This document shows, piece after piece, positions 23,881 through 32,832 of a DNA stretch of 64,000 nt. Numbering within the stretch: the first letter of the stretch is position 1; each line of letters opens with the position of its first letter. The DNA is from Comamonas thiooxydans. GTDB taxonomy: Bacteria > Pseudomonadota > Gammaproteobacteria > Burkholderiales > Burkholderiaceae_C. The stretch lies in NCBI RefSeq assembly GCF_000964545.1, contig NZ_BBVD01000008.1, positions 62,001 to 126,000 of the forward strand. Reading direction: 5' to 3'. Both the position numbers and the translations under genes were made by a program. The notes beneath the pieces are model-generated. The model did not search any database. It was not told the DNA's origin and worked only from the letters and a program-made list of their open reading frames with translations.

Positions 23881-25650
23881 TCAGACCAGCGGACGTGGGT
23901 TTTTCAGATACATGGTGCGAATCGCATGCAGCGTCCAGTACGCCAGGCCGCCGACCATGCCGGTAGGGTTGTACTGGGTGTTCTGCACGAAGTTGCCGGC
24001 ACCGAAGACGAACACGTTGTGCTTATCCCAGGCCTGGCAGTAGCGATTGACCACGCCGTCCGTGGGCTTGTCGGACATGATGTGACCGCCGGTGTTGTGC
24101 GTGGTCTGGTAGGGACGCACGTCGAACTTGGCACCGATATTCTTGAAACCCGACTGCAGCAGATCCGGTTTCAAGGCGTTGCCCACCTCCTCGGCCTTGA
24201 TCTTCTGGTACTGAGTCATCCGGATGTCGTTGTCCTGCCAGTTGAAGGTCATGCGCATCAAGGGACGACCATGTGGATCCTTGTAGGTGGGGTCCAGATC
24301 AAGATGGTTGTTGCGGTAGGACATGTGCGAGCCGTGCGTGCCGATCGACATGGAATGGCCATACCACTCGCCAATGCCCTTCTTCCAGCCTGCGCCCCAG
24401 CCCGGCGTGCCCTTGGGCAGCGGCATGGAACGGATGGGCTGGCCATTCATGGTGCCCACGCGCCAGTAGGCGCCGCCAATGAAGCCCAGCTTGCCGAAGT
24501 CGTTCTGGTTGATACCGTAGTCGTCGATACACATGCCGTTGGAGCCGTGACCGATAAAGGGATTGAAGTTCTCTTCCTTGAAGAACAGGGTCACGCCACC
24601 ATTCATCTGGTAGGCGTAGTTCTTGCCTGTCACCCCGGTGTTGGTCTTGGGGTCGTAAGGTTTGCCGATGCCGGAGACCAGCAGCAGGTGCACGTTGTTG
24701 AGCTGATAGGACGACAGAATCACCAGGTCGGCGGGCTGGAACACTTCCTCGTTCGTGTTGGAGTCGAAGTAGGTCACGCCGGTTGCGGTCTTGCCGTCTT
24801 CCGAGCTCTCCACACGCAGCACTTCGCAGTGCGTGCGATAGGAGAAATTCTTCTTGCGCTTGAGCGCATCCAGCACCGCCGTCTGGGGCGAGGACTTGGA
24901 ATACTGGTAGCAACCAAAACGCTCGCAGAAGCCGCAGAAGTTGCAGGGAGCCATCTGCATGCCGTAAGGGTTCACGTAGGACGTGGACGCAATGCCGGCA
25001 GGCGCCGGGAAGGGATGCAGGCCCATGCTCCTGGCACAGGCTTCGAACTTGCTCGCGTCGTAGGTCGATGGCAGAGCAGGCATGGGGTACTCTTTCGAGC
25101 GCCAGCCTTCAAACGGATTGCCGCCGGCCTGGATCTGGCCCTTGATATTGCCGGCCTTGCCCGAGACGCCAGCCACTTCGTCAAACCGGGTGAAGAAAGG
25201 CTCCAGCTCGTCGTAACTGACGGGGTAATCCATCAGGTTCATGCCTTCCGGAATGATGGACTCGCCCCATTTTTCCCTCACATAGCTGCGCAGCTTGATT
25301 TCCTCGGGCTGAGGGCGCCACAGCAAGCCATTCCAGTGCGTGCCGGCACCGCCCACGCCATTCGCTGGCAGGAAGGACCCCATCGAACGGTAAGGCAAAG
25401 CGATTTCGCTGTCGTCGCGGCGCACCGTCACGGTCGCCTGACGGGGATGCTGCATATTCTTCAGGCGCACGCCATAGGTCAGCTCGTCGATCTGATTGGG
25501 GTACTTGAATTCGGGCACCGTGTTCTGGTCGCCGCCGCGCTCCAGCGCCACGATTTCCAGGCCCTCAGCGGCCAGTTCCATGCCGGCGATGGAGCCTGTC
25601 CAGCCCAGGCCAACGATGACCACGTCTTTTTTCTTTTCAATGCGTGCCAT
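23881..25650 (-). CDS. GMC family FAD-dependent dehydrogenase, large subunit
   Basis: A 589-residue flavoprotein. N-terminal FAD motif VVIVGLGWTGSIAGMELAAEG (shown in parts: GLGWTG and the Glu about 20 residues on), GVGGAGTHWNGLLWRP, and C-terminal HNTGGHIM and NPTGMVGGLAYW. CNFCGFCERFGCYQYSKSS is a Cys-rich segment typical of this gluconate 2-dehydrogenase subgroup and may hold an Fe-S cluster. No signal peptide of its own; export by hitchhiking with the Tat-carrying subunit 3 is usual for this enzyme class. Substrate could be gluconate, another sugar acid or an alcohol. Confidence 0.85.
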   Translation of the reverse strand: MARIEKKKDVVIVGLGWTGSIAGMELAAEGLEIVALERGGDQNTVPEFKYPNQIDELTYGVRLKNMQHPRQATVTVRRDDSEIALPYRSMGSFLPANGVGGAGTHWNGLLWRPQPEEIKLRSYVREKWGESIIPEGMNLMDYPVSYDELEPFFTRFDEVAGVSGKAGNIKGQIQAGGNPFEGWRSKEYPMPALPSTYDASKFEACARSMGLHPFPAPAGIASTSYVNPYGMQMAPCNFCGFCERFGCYQYSKSSPQTAVLDALKRKKNFSYRTHCEVLRVESSEDGKTATGVTYFDSNTNEEVFQPADLVILSSYQLNNVHLLLVSGIGKPYDPKTNTGVTGKNYAYQMNGGVTLFFKEENFNPFIGHGSNGMCIDDYGINQNDFGKLGFIGGAYWRVGTMNGQPIRSMPLPKGTPGWGAGWKKGIGEWYGHSMSIGTHGSHMSYRNNHLDLDPTYKDPHGRPLMRMTFNWQDNDIRMTQYQKIKAEEVGNALKPDLLQSGFKNIGAKFDVRPYQTTHNTGGHIMSDKPTDGVVNRYCQAWDKHNVFVFGAGNFVQNTQYNPTGMVGGLAYWTLHAIRTMYLKNPRPLV

Positions 25651-25653
25651 GAC

Positions 25654-26352
25654 TCAAGCCCTTTCGCCCTTGATGGATACCGGTCCCAGCGGGTACTTCA
25701 CGTTGTGCTGATCGACCCATTCGGCGTAGCTGGCGCGGGCGCCAGGGAAGCCGATGTATTTCCAGGACTGCATGCCGTGGTTGCCGCCATGCAAGGGGTC
25801 GGCGAAATAGCCTTCCTTGGTATTGGCCAGCAAGGTGGTAAAGAAAAAGCTCAGTTCAGGGTCTAGCTTGATTTCGCCCTTTTGCAACGCGGTCAGAGCT
25901 TCGTCCTGCTGCTCTGCGGCAAGGCTTTTGAACTCCTTGCCAAAGCGCTCCGTGCAAGCCGCATTGAAGGCGGGAATGGCCTTGCGATAGAGCTGCGCAG
26001 GGTTCAGAGGCGATTGCCAGCCGCGATCGGGCGTGGCGGCCGGGTCGTGCGGGCCTTCCATGTACCAGATCTCGGCATTGCCGTAGTAGCCCTTGAGCTG
26101 GCGATCGATGAACACCGGCACATGAGCTTCGATCGCTCCAGGTCCATCCCCTTCGGACGGGATCAGGCGAGCTGTTGCCGCCAGAACAAAAGCCCACTCG
26201 TCCGCATTGAAGTACTCGGGCTTGTATGCATCCAGTTTGAGCGCAGGCTCTTTGGAGTTGGCACGCATTGCCACGGCCGTTCCAGCCAGTGCGACGCCAG
26301 CACCGGAGGCGAACAGAAAGGATCTGCGGCTTGGTGGGGAAAAGTTGGACAT
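25654..26352 (-). CDS. gluconate 2-dehydrogenase subunit 3 family protein (Tat signal)
   Basis: A 232-residue small subunit with a clear twin-arginine signal SRRSFLFASGAGVALAG. The mature part follows the Gluconate_2-dh3 family (FNADEWAFVLAATARLIPSEGDGPGA, then GYFADPLHGGNHGMQSWKYIGFPGA). It carries the folded flavin subunit across the membrane and contacts the cytochrome. Gap to the GMC gene is three bases, so they are cotranscribed. First gene of the operon. Confidence 0.88.
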   Translation of the reverse strand: MSNFSPPSRRSFLFASGAGVALAGTAVAMRANSKEPALKLDAYKPEYFNADEWAFVLAATARLIPSEGDGPGAIEAHVPVFIDRQLKGYYGNAEIWYMEGPHDPAATPDRGWQSPLNPAQLYRKAIPAFNAACTERFGKEFKSLAAEQQDEALTALQKGEIKLDPELSFFFTTLLANTKEGYFADPLHGGNHGMQSWKYIGFPGARASYAEWVDQHNVKYPLGPVSIKGERA

Positions 26353-26807
26353 TGTGCGATTCCTACATCGTGCGAACCTCGGCCATGCACAGCCAGTTGC
26401 GCGATGACCGAGTGTTCAGGTTTTTTGAATCAGCGGTGGGTTTGAGGTCGGGCAGAAAGAAGCACACACCCCAAAGAAAATGCCCGCAAAGCGGGCACTC
26501 ATACGCAGAGCCAAAGTCTTTTTTCAAGCCGGCCCATACCGCCTTAACAATTTGATAATAGTTGCGCTGGCAAGTATCTGTACCAGGCAAGCTACTTGCC
26601 TGCCAGCAGGTCGTGGTTTTTCATTGGAGTGCGCAACTGGGGTTTTCACTTAGATATAAGACATAAGACCGCCTACCTACTACTCTGCGGCCCAAGACGC
26701 TGCCAGGCAGTGATGCCAGACTCAAGACGATGGAGAAGCCCAGACTCGCCCTTCACTGCTTACTCATACGGCCAAAAGAGGGAAGGTGACGGCGCACTTT
26801 GTCGACA
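26353..26807. other. 455-base intergenic region without a supported gene
   Basis: Lies between the dehydrogenase operon start and the 3' end of the sensor kinase gene. It contains TGCCCGC-AAA-GCGGGCA (26481-26497), followed on the minus strand by a T-rich run, which may terminate transcription from the kinase operon. The dehydrogenase promoter should lie at about 26360-26450. Open frames here look non-coding. Confidence 0.5.
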
Positions 26808-28274
26808 CTAAGCTGGAGTCCGTGGCAATGAAAACCGGAACGTGGTGCCCTGTCCGCCACTCTCGACAAGATGAATGGAGACTCCGTGCAGCTCCAGCAT
26901 CTGGTGCACGATTCTCAAGCCCAGGCCACCGTCACGGCGAGCACCACCTACGGTAAATGGACGCCTGAACAGGCCTTCGCGCAACTCTGGCGGGATGCCC
27001 GGGCCGGAGTCGCTGATCGTCACCTCCAGCTCTTGGCCCACTGCTCTTATGGCGATCCTGATCACCCCGCCTTCAGGGGTATAGCGCAAGGCGTTATCCA
27101 GCAGATTGCTCAGGACGCGCTCTATCATTCCCAGATCCGCACGAACTGCCGGAAGTTGAGGAGCAAGGTCCGCCTGCAGGGCGATATGGCGCGACTCTGC
27201 CGCAAGCTCGAACTTCTGGAAAACGTCCTGCACCAGATCAGCCAGGAAGAATGATTCGAGCTCCGGTTGCACAAAGCCGTATTCCAGTCTGGCCAGCTCG
27301 AACAGGCTTTGGGACAGGGCCCCCACCCTTCGACTCTGGTCGAGCGCAATGCCAAGGTAGCGCCTGCGCTCTGCAGGCTCCAGGCTTGCATCCTTCAGAA
27401 GCAAGGTCTCCAGATACCCATGCAAGGATGACAGCGGTGTGCGCAGATCGTGGGAAATATTCGCGATCAATTCCCTGCGCTCCTGATCCTGCCGCGTGAG
27501 AGCTTCCCATTGCTCGCTGATGCGCAGCACCATCTGCCGATAGGCAGCGTCCAGCACTGCAATCTCGTCACGGCTGTGATTGGCCACATCCGGGGAGCGT
27601 TCCGGCATCTCGGAAGGTGCGCCATGCATGTCAAACTGCCGAACCGACTCGGTCAGGCGCCGCAAGGGACGCGTGATCAAGGTGAAGGCGACAAGGCCCG
27701 CAGCGAGACAGAGCAGCCCGACCATGCCAATCGACAGCAGTGCCGTCTTCAACACCGCATCTGCCGAGCCTCTGGCTGCAAGAAGATCATGGGCCTCGCC
27801 AAGCAGCACCACATAGATGAAGCCGACTTGCCGCCCGTTCACGCTCAAAGGGGCCGCACTGAAGACCTTGCGGCCATCGCGGCTGCGCGGATCATCGCCC
27901 AGAATCGGCAGCATCTGTCCATCGATGAATCGATGCACCGGCTCAAGATCGACCCGGTCGCGACGCAAACGCCCCTCGGGTGCCGCGTGGCCGGCAATGC
28001 GGCCGTCAGGCTCCAGCAGATAGACCTCCACACTCGGGTTCACCATCATCAGCTGGTTGAAAAGATTTCGCACCGCGTTAGGCATCAAGCCATTCGCATC
28101 GGTCAGCTGGGCATCGCGGGCAATACTCTCTGCGACGTCCCGGGACAAGGCTTGCACCACCTCCAGTTCATGCATGCGGTTGGAGCGAAGCTGCAGCCAG
28201 GCCGAGGTACCGCTGCAGACCAGTAGCAACACGGCAAACACGATCGCCAGCCGCTGGGTCAGAGTCAGGTTCAT
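26808..28274 (-). CDS. two-component sensor histidine kinase
   Basis: A 488-residue membrane kinase. TM1 about residues 8-26 and TM2 about 172-195 enclose a periplasmic sensor of about 140 residues. Then HAMP (TLITRPLRRLTESVRQF), HisKA with ANISHDLRTPLSSLHGY (phospho-His), and HATPase (NLLDNALRYTPEGG, DSGPGIPPEL, GGLGLRIV). Its start overlaps the response regulator stop in ATGA, so it is the second gene of the operon. The signal is unknown; adjacency to the divergent msrB-dipZ-msrA operon suggests an envelope redox or chlorine-type stress, and the dehydrogenase operon on the other side is the alternative target. Confidence 0.88.
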   Translation of the reverse strand: MNLTLTQRLAIVFAVLLLVCSGTSAWLQLRSNRMHELEVVQALSRDVAESIARDAQLTDANGLMPNAVRNLFNQLMMVNPSVEVYLLEPDGRIAGHAAPEGRLRRDRVDLEPVHRFIDGQMLPILGDDPRSRDGRKVFSAAPLSVNGRQVGFIYVVLLGEAHDLLAARGSADAVLKTALLSIGMVGLLCLAAGLVAFTLITRPLRRLTESVRQFDMHGAPSEMPERSPDVANHSRDEIAVLDAAYRQMVLRISEQWEALTRQDQERRELIANISHDLRTPLSSLHGYLETLLLKDASLEPAERRRYLGIALDQSRRVGALSQSLFELARLEYGFVQPELESFFLADLVQDVFQKFELAAESRHIALQADLAPQLPAVRADLGMIERVLSNLLDNALRYTPEGGVIRIAIRAVGQELEVTISDSGPGIPPELREGLFRRPFTVGGARRDGGLGLRIVHQMLELHGVSIHLVESGGQGTTFRFSLPRTPA

Positions 28275-28987
28275 TCGCCCTCTCCAGTTTCAGCGAACTT
28301 GTAGCCGCGCCCCCAAACCGTGAGGATCCGCGTCGGCTGTGCTGGATCGAGCTCCACCTTGGCACGAAGCCGGTTGATATGGGTGTTGACGGTGTGCTCG
28401 TAGCCCTCGTGCTGATAGCCCCAGACCGCATTGAGCAGGTCCATGCGCGAAAACACCTTGCCCGACTGGCGAGCAAAGAAATACAGAAGATCGAACTCAC
28501 GGGGCGTGAGATCAAGACGGCGTCCGTTCAGGCATGCATCTCTTGCCACCGGATCCATGACCAGCCCATTGACCGACAGGCTGCCTGATTCCAGGCGCGC
28601 ACTCAGAGCCAGAGCATCGACCCGGCGCAGCAGAGCCTTCACCCGTGCCACGAGCTCCAGAACGGAAAACGGCTTGGCCAGATAGTCGTCCGCGCCGATC
28701 TCCAGCCCCAGAATGCGATGCACCTCGCTGGAGCGGGCACTGATGATGATGATCGGCGTGTAGCGGGTCATGGCACGCGCACGCCTGCATATCTCCAAGC
28801 CGTCCACGCCAGGCAACATCAGATCCAGCACCAGCGCATCCCAGCCACCGCGCTCCAGATGCGCGAGGCCGTCATCGCCGCGGGCGCAATGCACCACCTC
28901 CAGCCCTTCGTCCCGAAGGTGGAGCGAAAGCAGATCGGCGATGTGGGCATCGTCCTCGACCAGCAGAATGCGACGGGCGAGAGTCAT
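28271..28987 (-). CDS. OmpR/PhoB family response regulator
   Basis: A 238-residue regulator. Receiver domain with acidic pocket EDD, phospho-acceptor Asp in VLDLMLPGVDGLE, and Lys in LAKPFSVLEL. C-terminal winged helix (LDLTPREFDLLYFFARQSGKVFSR, YEHTVNTHINRLRAKVE). Operon partner of the sensor kinase. Transcribed away from msrB, with a 177-base shared intergenic region (28988-29164) that should hold both promoters and its own binding site. Confidence 0.92.
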   Translation of the reverse strand: MTLARRILLVEDDAHIADLLSLHLRDEGLEVVHCARGDDGLAHLERGGWDALVLDLMLPGVDGLEICRRARAMTRYTPIIIISARSSEVHRILGLEIGADDYLAKPFSVLELVARVKALLRRVDALALSARLESGSLSVNGLVMDPVARDACLNGRRLDLTPREFDLLYFFARQSGKVFSRMDLLNAVWGYQHEGYEHTVNTHINRLRAKVELDPAQPTRILTVWGRGYKFAETGEGE

Positions 28988-29164
28988 GGGTAATCAGGTC
29001 TCCGGCAGGGGTGGTTGATGCAGCACCGTGGAGCACAGCCACATGATTTCACATTGTGCTCAAACTGCTCGCGGGGAGTTATCACGTTTTTTTTAACTTT
29101 GCGTGAGGACTTCGGGATCGCCACTCCATAAGCTCAATGCCATCGAACCCAGAAAGCCGATGCC

Positions 29165-29656
29165 ATGACCACCCGACGCCATATGCTGCTGGGCGCAGCA
29201 GCCTCCACCGCAGCGCTTGCCACCGGAATCTTCCAGCGCCACGCGACTGCAGCGACAGAGACCTTCGAAATCAGCTATACCGACGCCCAGTGGCGTGCCC
29301 GGCTCAGTCCTCAGCAATATGCCGTGCTGCGCCAGGAGGCCACGGAGCCCCCCGGCAGCAGTCCGCTCAACAAGGAGCATCGTCCTGGAACATTTTCCTG
29401 CGCAGGCTGTTCCTTGCCCTTGTTTGCCTCCTCCACCAAGTTCGACAGCGGCACCGGCTGGCCCAGTTTCTGGAAGCCGCTGGACAACGCCGTCGCCACC
29501 CGCAAGGACCGAAGCTACGGCATGGTGCGTGTCGAAGCGCACTGCCGGCGCTGCGGCGGTCACCTTGGCCATGTCTTCGAAGACGGACCGCCTCCCACAG
29601 GTCTGCGCTATTGCATGAACGGCCTGGCCTTGGCTTTCACACCCAAACCTGCCTGA
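29165..29656 (+). CDS. msrB: exported methionine-R-sulfoxide reductase
   Basis: A 163-residue MsrB with an N-terminal twin-arginine-like signal (TTRRHMLLGAAASTAALATG). Two CxxC zinc pairs (CAGC and CRRC), SGTGWPSFW, and GHLGHVFEDGPPPTGLRYCMNG with the catalytic Cys are present. It reduces Met-R-sulfoxide in proteins. The export signal puts it outside the cytoplasm, where thioredoxin is absent; the next gene encodes a membrane electron carrier that can supply electrons. First gene of a three-gene operon, 13 bases before the dipZ-like gene. Confidence 0.88.
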   Translation: MTTRRHMLLGAAASTAALATGIFQRHATAATETFEISYTDAQWRARLSPQQYAVLRQEATEPPGSSPLNKEHRPGTFSCAGCSLPLFASSTKFDSGTGWPSFWKPLDNAVATRKDRSYGMVRVEAHCRRCGGHLGHVFEDGPPPTGLRYCMNGLALAFTPKPA

Positions 29657-29669
29657 GGAGAAACAGGCC

Positions 29670-31502
29670 ATGCTGCTGATCGTCCTTGCCTATCTGGGCG
29701 GTGTGCTGACCATCGTCAGTCCCTGCATCCTGCCCGTGCTGCCGTTTGTGTTCTCTCGCGCGAACCAGCCCTTTGTGCGCAACGGCCTGCCACTGCTGGC
29801 AGGCATGGCATTGACCTTTGCGATCGTTGCCTCTCTCGCCGCCGTCGGCGGCGGCTGGGTGGTGGCTGCCAATAAGTATGGCCGCTGGCTGGCACTCGCT
29901 CTGGTGGCGGTTTTCGGGCTGACACTGCTGCTGCCGCATCTGTCGGAGCGGCTGACCCGCCCATTGGTGGCAGTCGGCGCACGCCTGTCGGAATCGGCAC
30001 AGACCGGCGTTGCACCGCAAACAGGATCCTCCGTCTTGCTGGGAGTCGCAACGGGGCTGCTATGGGCTCCATGTGCCGGGCCCATCCTGGGACTGATATT
30101 GACCGGTGCCGCCCTCCAGGGCGCCAACACCACCTCGACCCTGCTGCTTCTGGCCTATGCCGCCGGGGCTGCGACTTCCATGGCTGCGGCTTTGCTGCTG
30201 GGGGGGCGGGTATTTGCCGCGCTCAAGCGTTCGCTGGGTGCCGGTGAATGGGTACGTCGCGGCCTCGGTGCAGCCATGCTCGCGGGCGTGGCCGCCATCG
30301 CCCTGGGGATCGATACCGGCGTGCTGGCTCGACTGTCAACCGCATCCACCGGCGGCCTGGAGCAGAAACTGGTCGAGCGCCTTAACCAGCCTCATGGAGA
30401 AGACTCCACGACCATGCGCGGCAATCCGGGCACGATGATGCAGGGACCAGCCCTCGCACCCGCCGAAGGGGGCGCCATGATGGCTGCAGGAGCCGCAATG
30501 CGCATGAGCGGACCATCGAATAAAGCCCCTGCACTGCCCGATGAAGGCATCGCACCGTCGCTGGGCGGGGCAACCCAATGGCTCAACTCCAAGCCTCTGA
30601 GCGGGCAAGACCTGCGTGGCAAGGTGGTGCTGGTGGATTTCTGGACCTACTCCTGCATCAACTGCCTGCGCACCCTTCCCTATGTGAAGGCATGGGCAGA
30701 AAAATACCGTGATCAAGGCCTGATCGTGGTCGGTGTGCACGCCCCCGAGTTTGCTTTTGAGCGCGACATCGGCAACGTGAGCAAGGCCATGAAAGACCTG
30801 GGCATCAACTATCCGGTGGCCGTTGACAACCAGTATGCAATCTGGCGTGCATTCAAGAACCAGTATTGGCCTGCTCACTACTTCATCGATGCCACGGGAC
30901 GCATCCGCCATCACCACTTTGGCGAAGGCGGCTACGCAGAGTCGGAGCGGGTGATACAACAGCTTCTCCAAGAGGCAGGCAGCTCCCAGTCAACCATGGG
31001 CCTGACGGAGGTAGATGCCGGGGGCGTTCAACTGGCCGCCAACATGGATGAGGTCGCGTCCCCCGAGACCTATCTGGGTTATGAGCGTGCCGAGAACTTT
31101 CTCTCCACACCCAAAGCCGTTCCCGACAGGACGGCAACGTATCGGGAACCGGAACAGCCCAGGCTGAACACCTGGGGCCTTGCCGGGCAATGGATGGTTG
31201 GAGCGGAAAGCGCCTTGCTGACCGGTCCATCAGGCAGCATCGTCTACCGTTTCAAGGCACGTGACCTGCATCTGGTGTTGAGCCCCGGCCCTGACGGAAA
31301 GCCCGTGCGCTTCAAGGTCCGCATTGACGGCAAACCACCCGGCACCGCCCACGGCGTGGACGTGGCCGCCGACGGCAGCGGCACTGTCACCGGCCAGCGG
31401 CTTTACCAACTGGTGCGCCAATCCGGAGTCATTACCGAGCACACCTTCAGCATCGAGTTCCTGGACAGCGGCGTTTCCGCCTATGCCTTCACTTTCGGAT
31501 AG
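29670..31502 (+). CDS. DipZ-like thiol electron-transfer protein (CcdA membrane domain plus thioredoxin-like domain)
   Basis: A 610-residue fusion. N-terminal CcdA/DsbD-type membrane domain of six or more helices with Cys in SPCILPVLP and APCAGPILG (about residues 1-230). A linker rich in Met (about 247-283) follows, then a TlpA-like thioredoxin domain with CxxC in TYSCINCLRTLP (about 325-336), and a C-terminal beta domain (about 460-610) as in Mycobacterium DipZ. It moves reducing equivalents from cytoplasmic thioredoxin to the periplasm. Placed between msrB and msrA (gap of four bases to msrA), it is the obvious electron source for both. The Met-rich linker is unusual. Confidence 0.85.
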   Translation: MLLIVLAYLGGVLTIVSPCILPVLPFVFSRANQPFVRNGLPLLAGMALTFAIVASLAAVGGGWVVAANKYGRWLALALVAVFGLTLLLPHLSERLTRPLVAVGARLSESAQTGVAPQTGSSVLLGVATGLLWAPCAGPILGLILTGAALQGANTTSTLLLLAYAAGAATSMAAALLLGGRVFAALKRSLGAGEWVRRGLGAAMLAGVAAIALGIDTGVLARLSTASTGGLEQKLVERLNQPHGEDSTTMRGNPGTMMQGPALAPAEGGAMMAAGAAMRMSGPSNKAPALPDEGIAPSLGGATQWLNSKPLSGQDLRGKVVLVDFWTYSCINCLRTLPYVKAWAEKYRDQGLIVVGVHAPEFAFERDIGNVSKAMKDLGINYPVAVDNQYAIWRAFKNQYWPAHYFIDATGRIRHHHFGEGGYAESERVIQQLLQEAGSSQSTMGLTEVDAGGVQLAANMDEVASPETYLGYERAENFLSTPKAVPDRTATYREPEQPRLNTWGLAGQWMVGAESALLTGPSGSIVYRFKARDLHLVLSPGPDGKPVRFKVRIDGKPPGTAHGVDVAADGSGTVTGQRLYQLVRQSGVITEHTFSIEFLDSGVSAYAFTFG

Positions 31503-31506
31503 CCAT

Positions 31507-32247
31507 ATGAACACGCGCATCATCTCAGGGGCCGCCTTGAACCGGCGCGGCCTGCTCCAGACACTGGCCGGCAGCATCGTTTTGCCGGGCGGCGGACTGC
31601 TCTGGCAACCAATGGCCTTCTCGGCCGAAGAAGCGGTTCGCCTTCCTGCCCCTGTCCTGGACCTCCCGGCCACCGGACCCTCCCCGCAGCGTGCAATCTT
31701 TGCCGGCGGCTGCTTCTGGGGAGTACAGGGCGTATTCCAGCACGTCAAGGGCGTGCAACGCGCGGTCTCCGGCTATAGCGGAGGTGCTGCATCCACCGCC
31801 TCCTACGAGCTGGTCAGCCGCGGCAACACCGGCCATGCAGAATCGGTCGAGATCACCTTCGATCCGACCCAGGTGAGCTATGGAAAGCTGCTGCAGATAT
31901 TTTTCTCTGTCGTCCACGATCCCACCCAGCTCAACCGACAGGGTCCGGACACAGGAACGCAGTATCGCTCGGCAATTTTCACGACCAGCCCGGCCCAGCT
32001 CAAGACAGCGCAGGCTTACGTCGCACAGCTCGATGCAGCGCGCCTGTATCCCAAGCCCATAGTCACCCGCCTCGAGGACAAGGCCAGCTTCTATCCGGCC
32101 GAGCTCTACCACCAGGACTTCATGACCGAAAACCCGCGCCACCCCTATATCGTCTTCAACGATATTCCCAAGGTGAACAGCCTCAAGCGTCTCTTCCCCG
32201 ACAGCTACCGCAGCGAACCGGTTCTGGTAAAGAAAACGCGCCCATAG
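31507..32247 (+). CDS. msrA: exported methionine-S-sulfoxide reductase
   Basis: A 246-residue MsrA. N-terminal export signal with NRRGLLQTLAGSIVL (Tat-like) and a spacer, then the catalytic FAGGCFWGVQGVF (Cys), VSGYSGG, ESVEITFDP and STQYRS-like TGTQYRSAIF motifs. It repairs Met-S-sulfoxide, complementing MsrB. Start ATG at 31507 four bases after the dipZ-like stop. Together the three genes resemble Neisseria PilB split into separate proteins. No clear terminator follows; the 3' end overlaps a possible broken antisense-strand gene. Confidence 0.88.
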   Translation: MNTRIISGAALNRRGLLQTLAGSIVLPGGGLLWQPMAFSAEEAVRLPAPVLDLPATGPSPQRAIFAGGCFWGVQGVFQHVKGVQRAVSGYSGGAASTASYELVSRGNTGHAESVEITFDPTQVSYGKLLQIFFSVVHDPTQLNRQGPDTGTQYRSAIFTTSPAQLKTAQAYVAQLDAARLYPKPIVTRLEDKASFYPAELYHQDFMTENPRHPYIVFNDIPKVNSLKRLFPDSYRSEPVLVKKTRP

Positions 32248-32694
32248 CGACTCCATCTCAGCGATGCTGCGGCAGAGCAGCAATTGTCGGCGCAGCTGAT
32301 GGCCTGCTGCACGCCCTGACGATCCTGCCGCATCAAGGGCGCCCTATGAATACCATCCTGCCCATCGGCTTCGGTCATGTCCGGCACCACCGCCAGCAGC
32401 CTGTGCAGCATGTCTTCGCTCCCCCTCTGCCTCCTCATGCAGCCACCGCTTAGCCAGCGCACGCAGCAGGACGAGGTACTCAGGCACAGCCGGCGCGGCT
32501 GGATCAGCGTCCACGATTGCCACCACGGCAAGGTCGGGATCAATGCGCTGGCCTGGCAGATTGCAGCATATGCCGAAGGGCTTTTCGCCCCTTGGCCAGC
32601 CGGGCACATACCTTGCTTCGGCCGGAATGGCTGCTGCCACGCCGTCCACTTCAAGCTGCAAAGCCTGTGTCAACGGGATGTACGCAGTACGCAC
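32205..32694 (-). pseudogene. possible frameshifted hypothetical gene
   Basis: On the minus strand a protein-like frame starts at GTG 32694 (RTAYIPLTQALQLEVDG, then PEYLVLLRALAKRWLHEEAEG). It is cut by a frame change at a five-G run; removing one G joins it to EDMLHRLLAVVPDMTEADG in the next frame, which stays open to 32205. Composition looks coding before and after the break, but I recognise no family and the 3' end overlaps msrA. Either a decayed gene, a sequencing error or chance. Confidence 0.3.
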
Positions 32695-32702
32695 ACAAAC
32701 AA

Positions 32703-32735
32703 AAAACCTCTTAGGTCAATGACCTAAGAGGTTTT
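32703..32735 (-). terminator. intrinsic terminator after tRNA-Val
   Basis: AAAACCTCTTAGGTC and GACCTAAGAGGTTTT form a perfect 15-bp stem with a 3-base loop; on the minus strand it is followed by further T bases. Six bases after the tRNA 3' end. Confidence 0.88.
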
Positions 32736-32741
32736 CGTATT

Positions 32742-32816
32742 TGGTGGGTGATACATGGATCGAACATGTGACCCCTGCCGTGTGAAGGCAGTGCTCTACC
32801 GCTGAGCTAATCACCC
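32742..32816 (-). tRNA. tRNA-Val (anticodon CAC)
   Basis: 75 bases including encoded CCA. Acceptor GGGTGAT pairs with ATCACCC; D arm TAGCTCAGCGGTAGAGC; anticodon stem/loop TGCCTTCACACGGCA with CAC; T arm with GTTCGATCC. Anticodon CAC reads GTG, a preferred Val codon in this GC-rich genome. It lies 16 bases after dnaQ on the same strand and is closed by its own terminator. Confidence 0.93.
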
Positions 32817-32832
32817 GATAGGCGTGATTATA

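Noticed and set aside
22753..25866. Long open frame of about 1,037 codons on the plus strand
   Set aside because: It is antisense to the cytochrome, GMC and subunit 3 genes; composition is His/Gln/Ala/Arg-rich without any domain, as expected for the mirror of GC-rich coding sequence.
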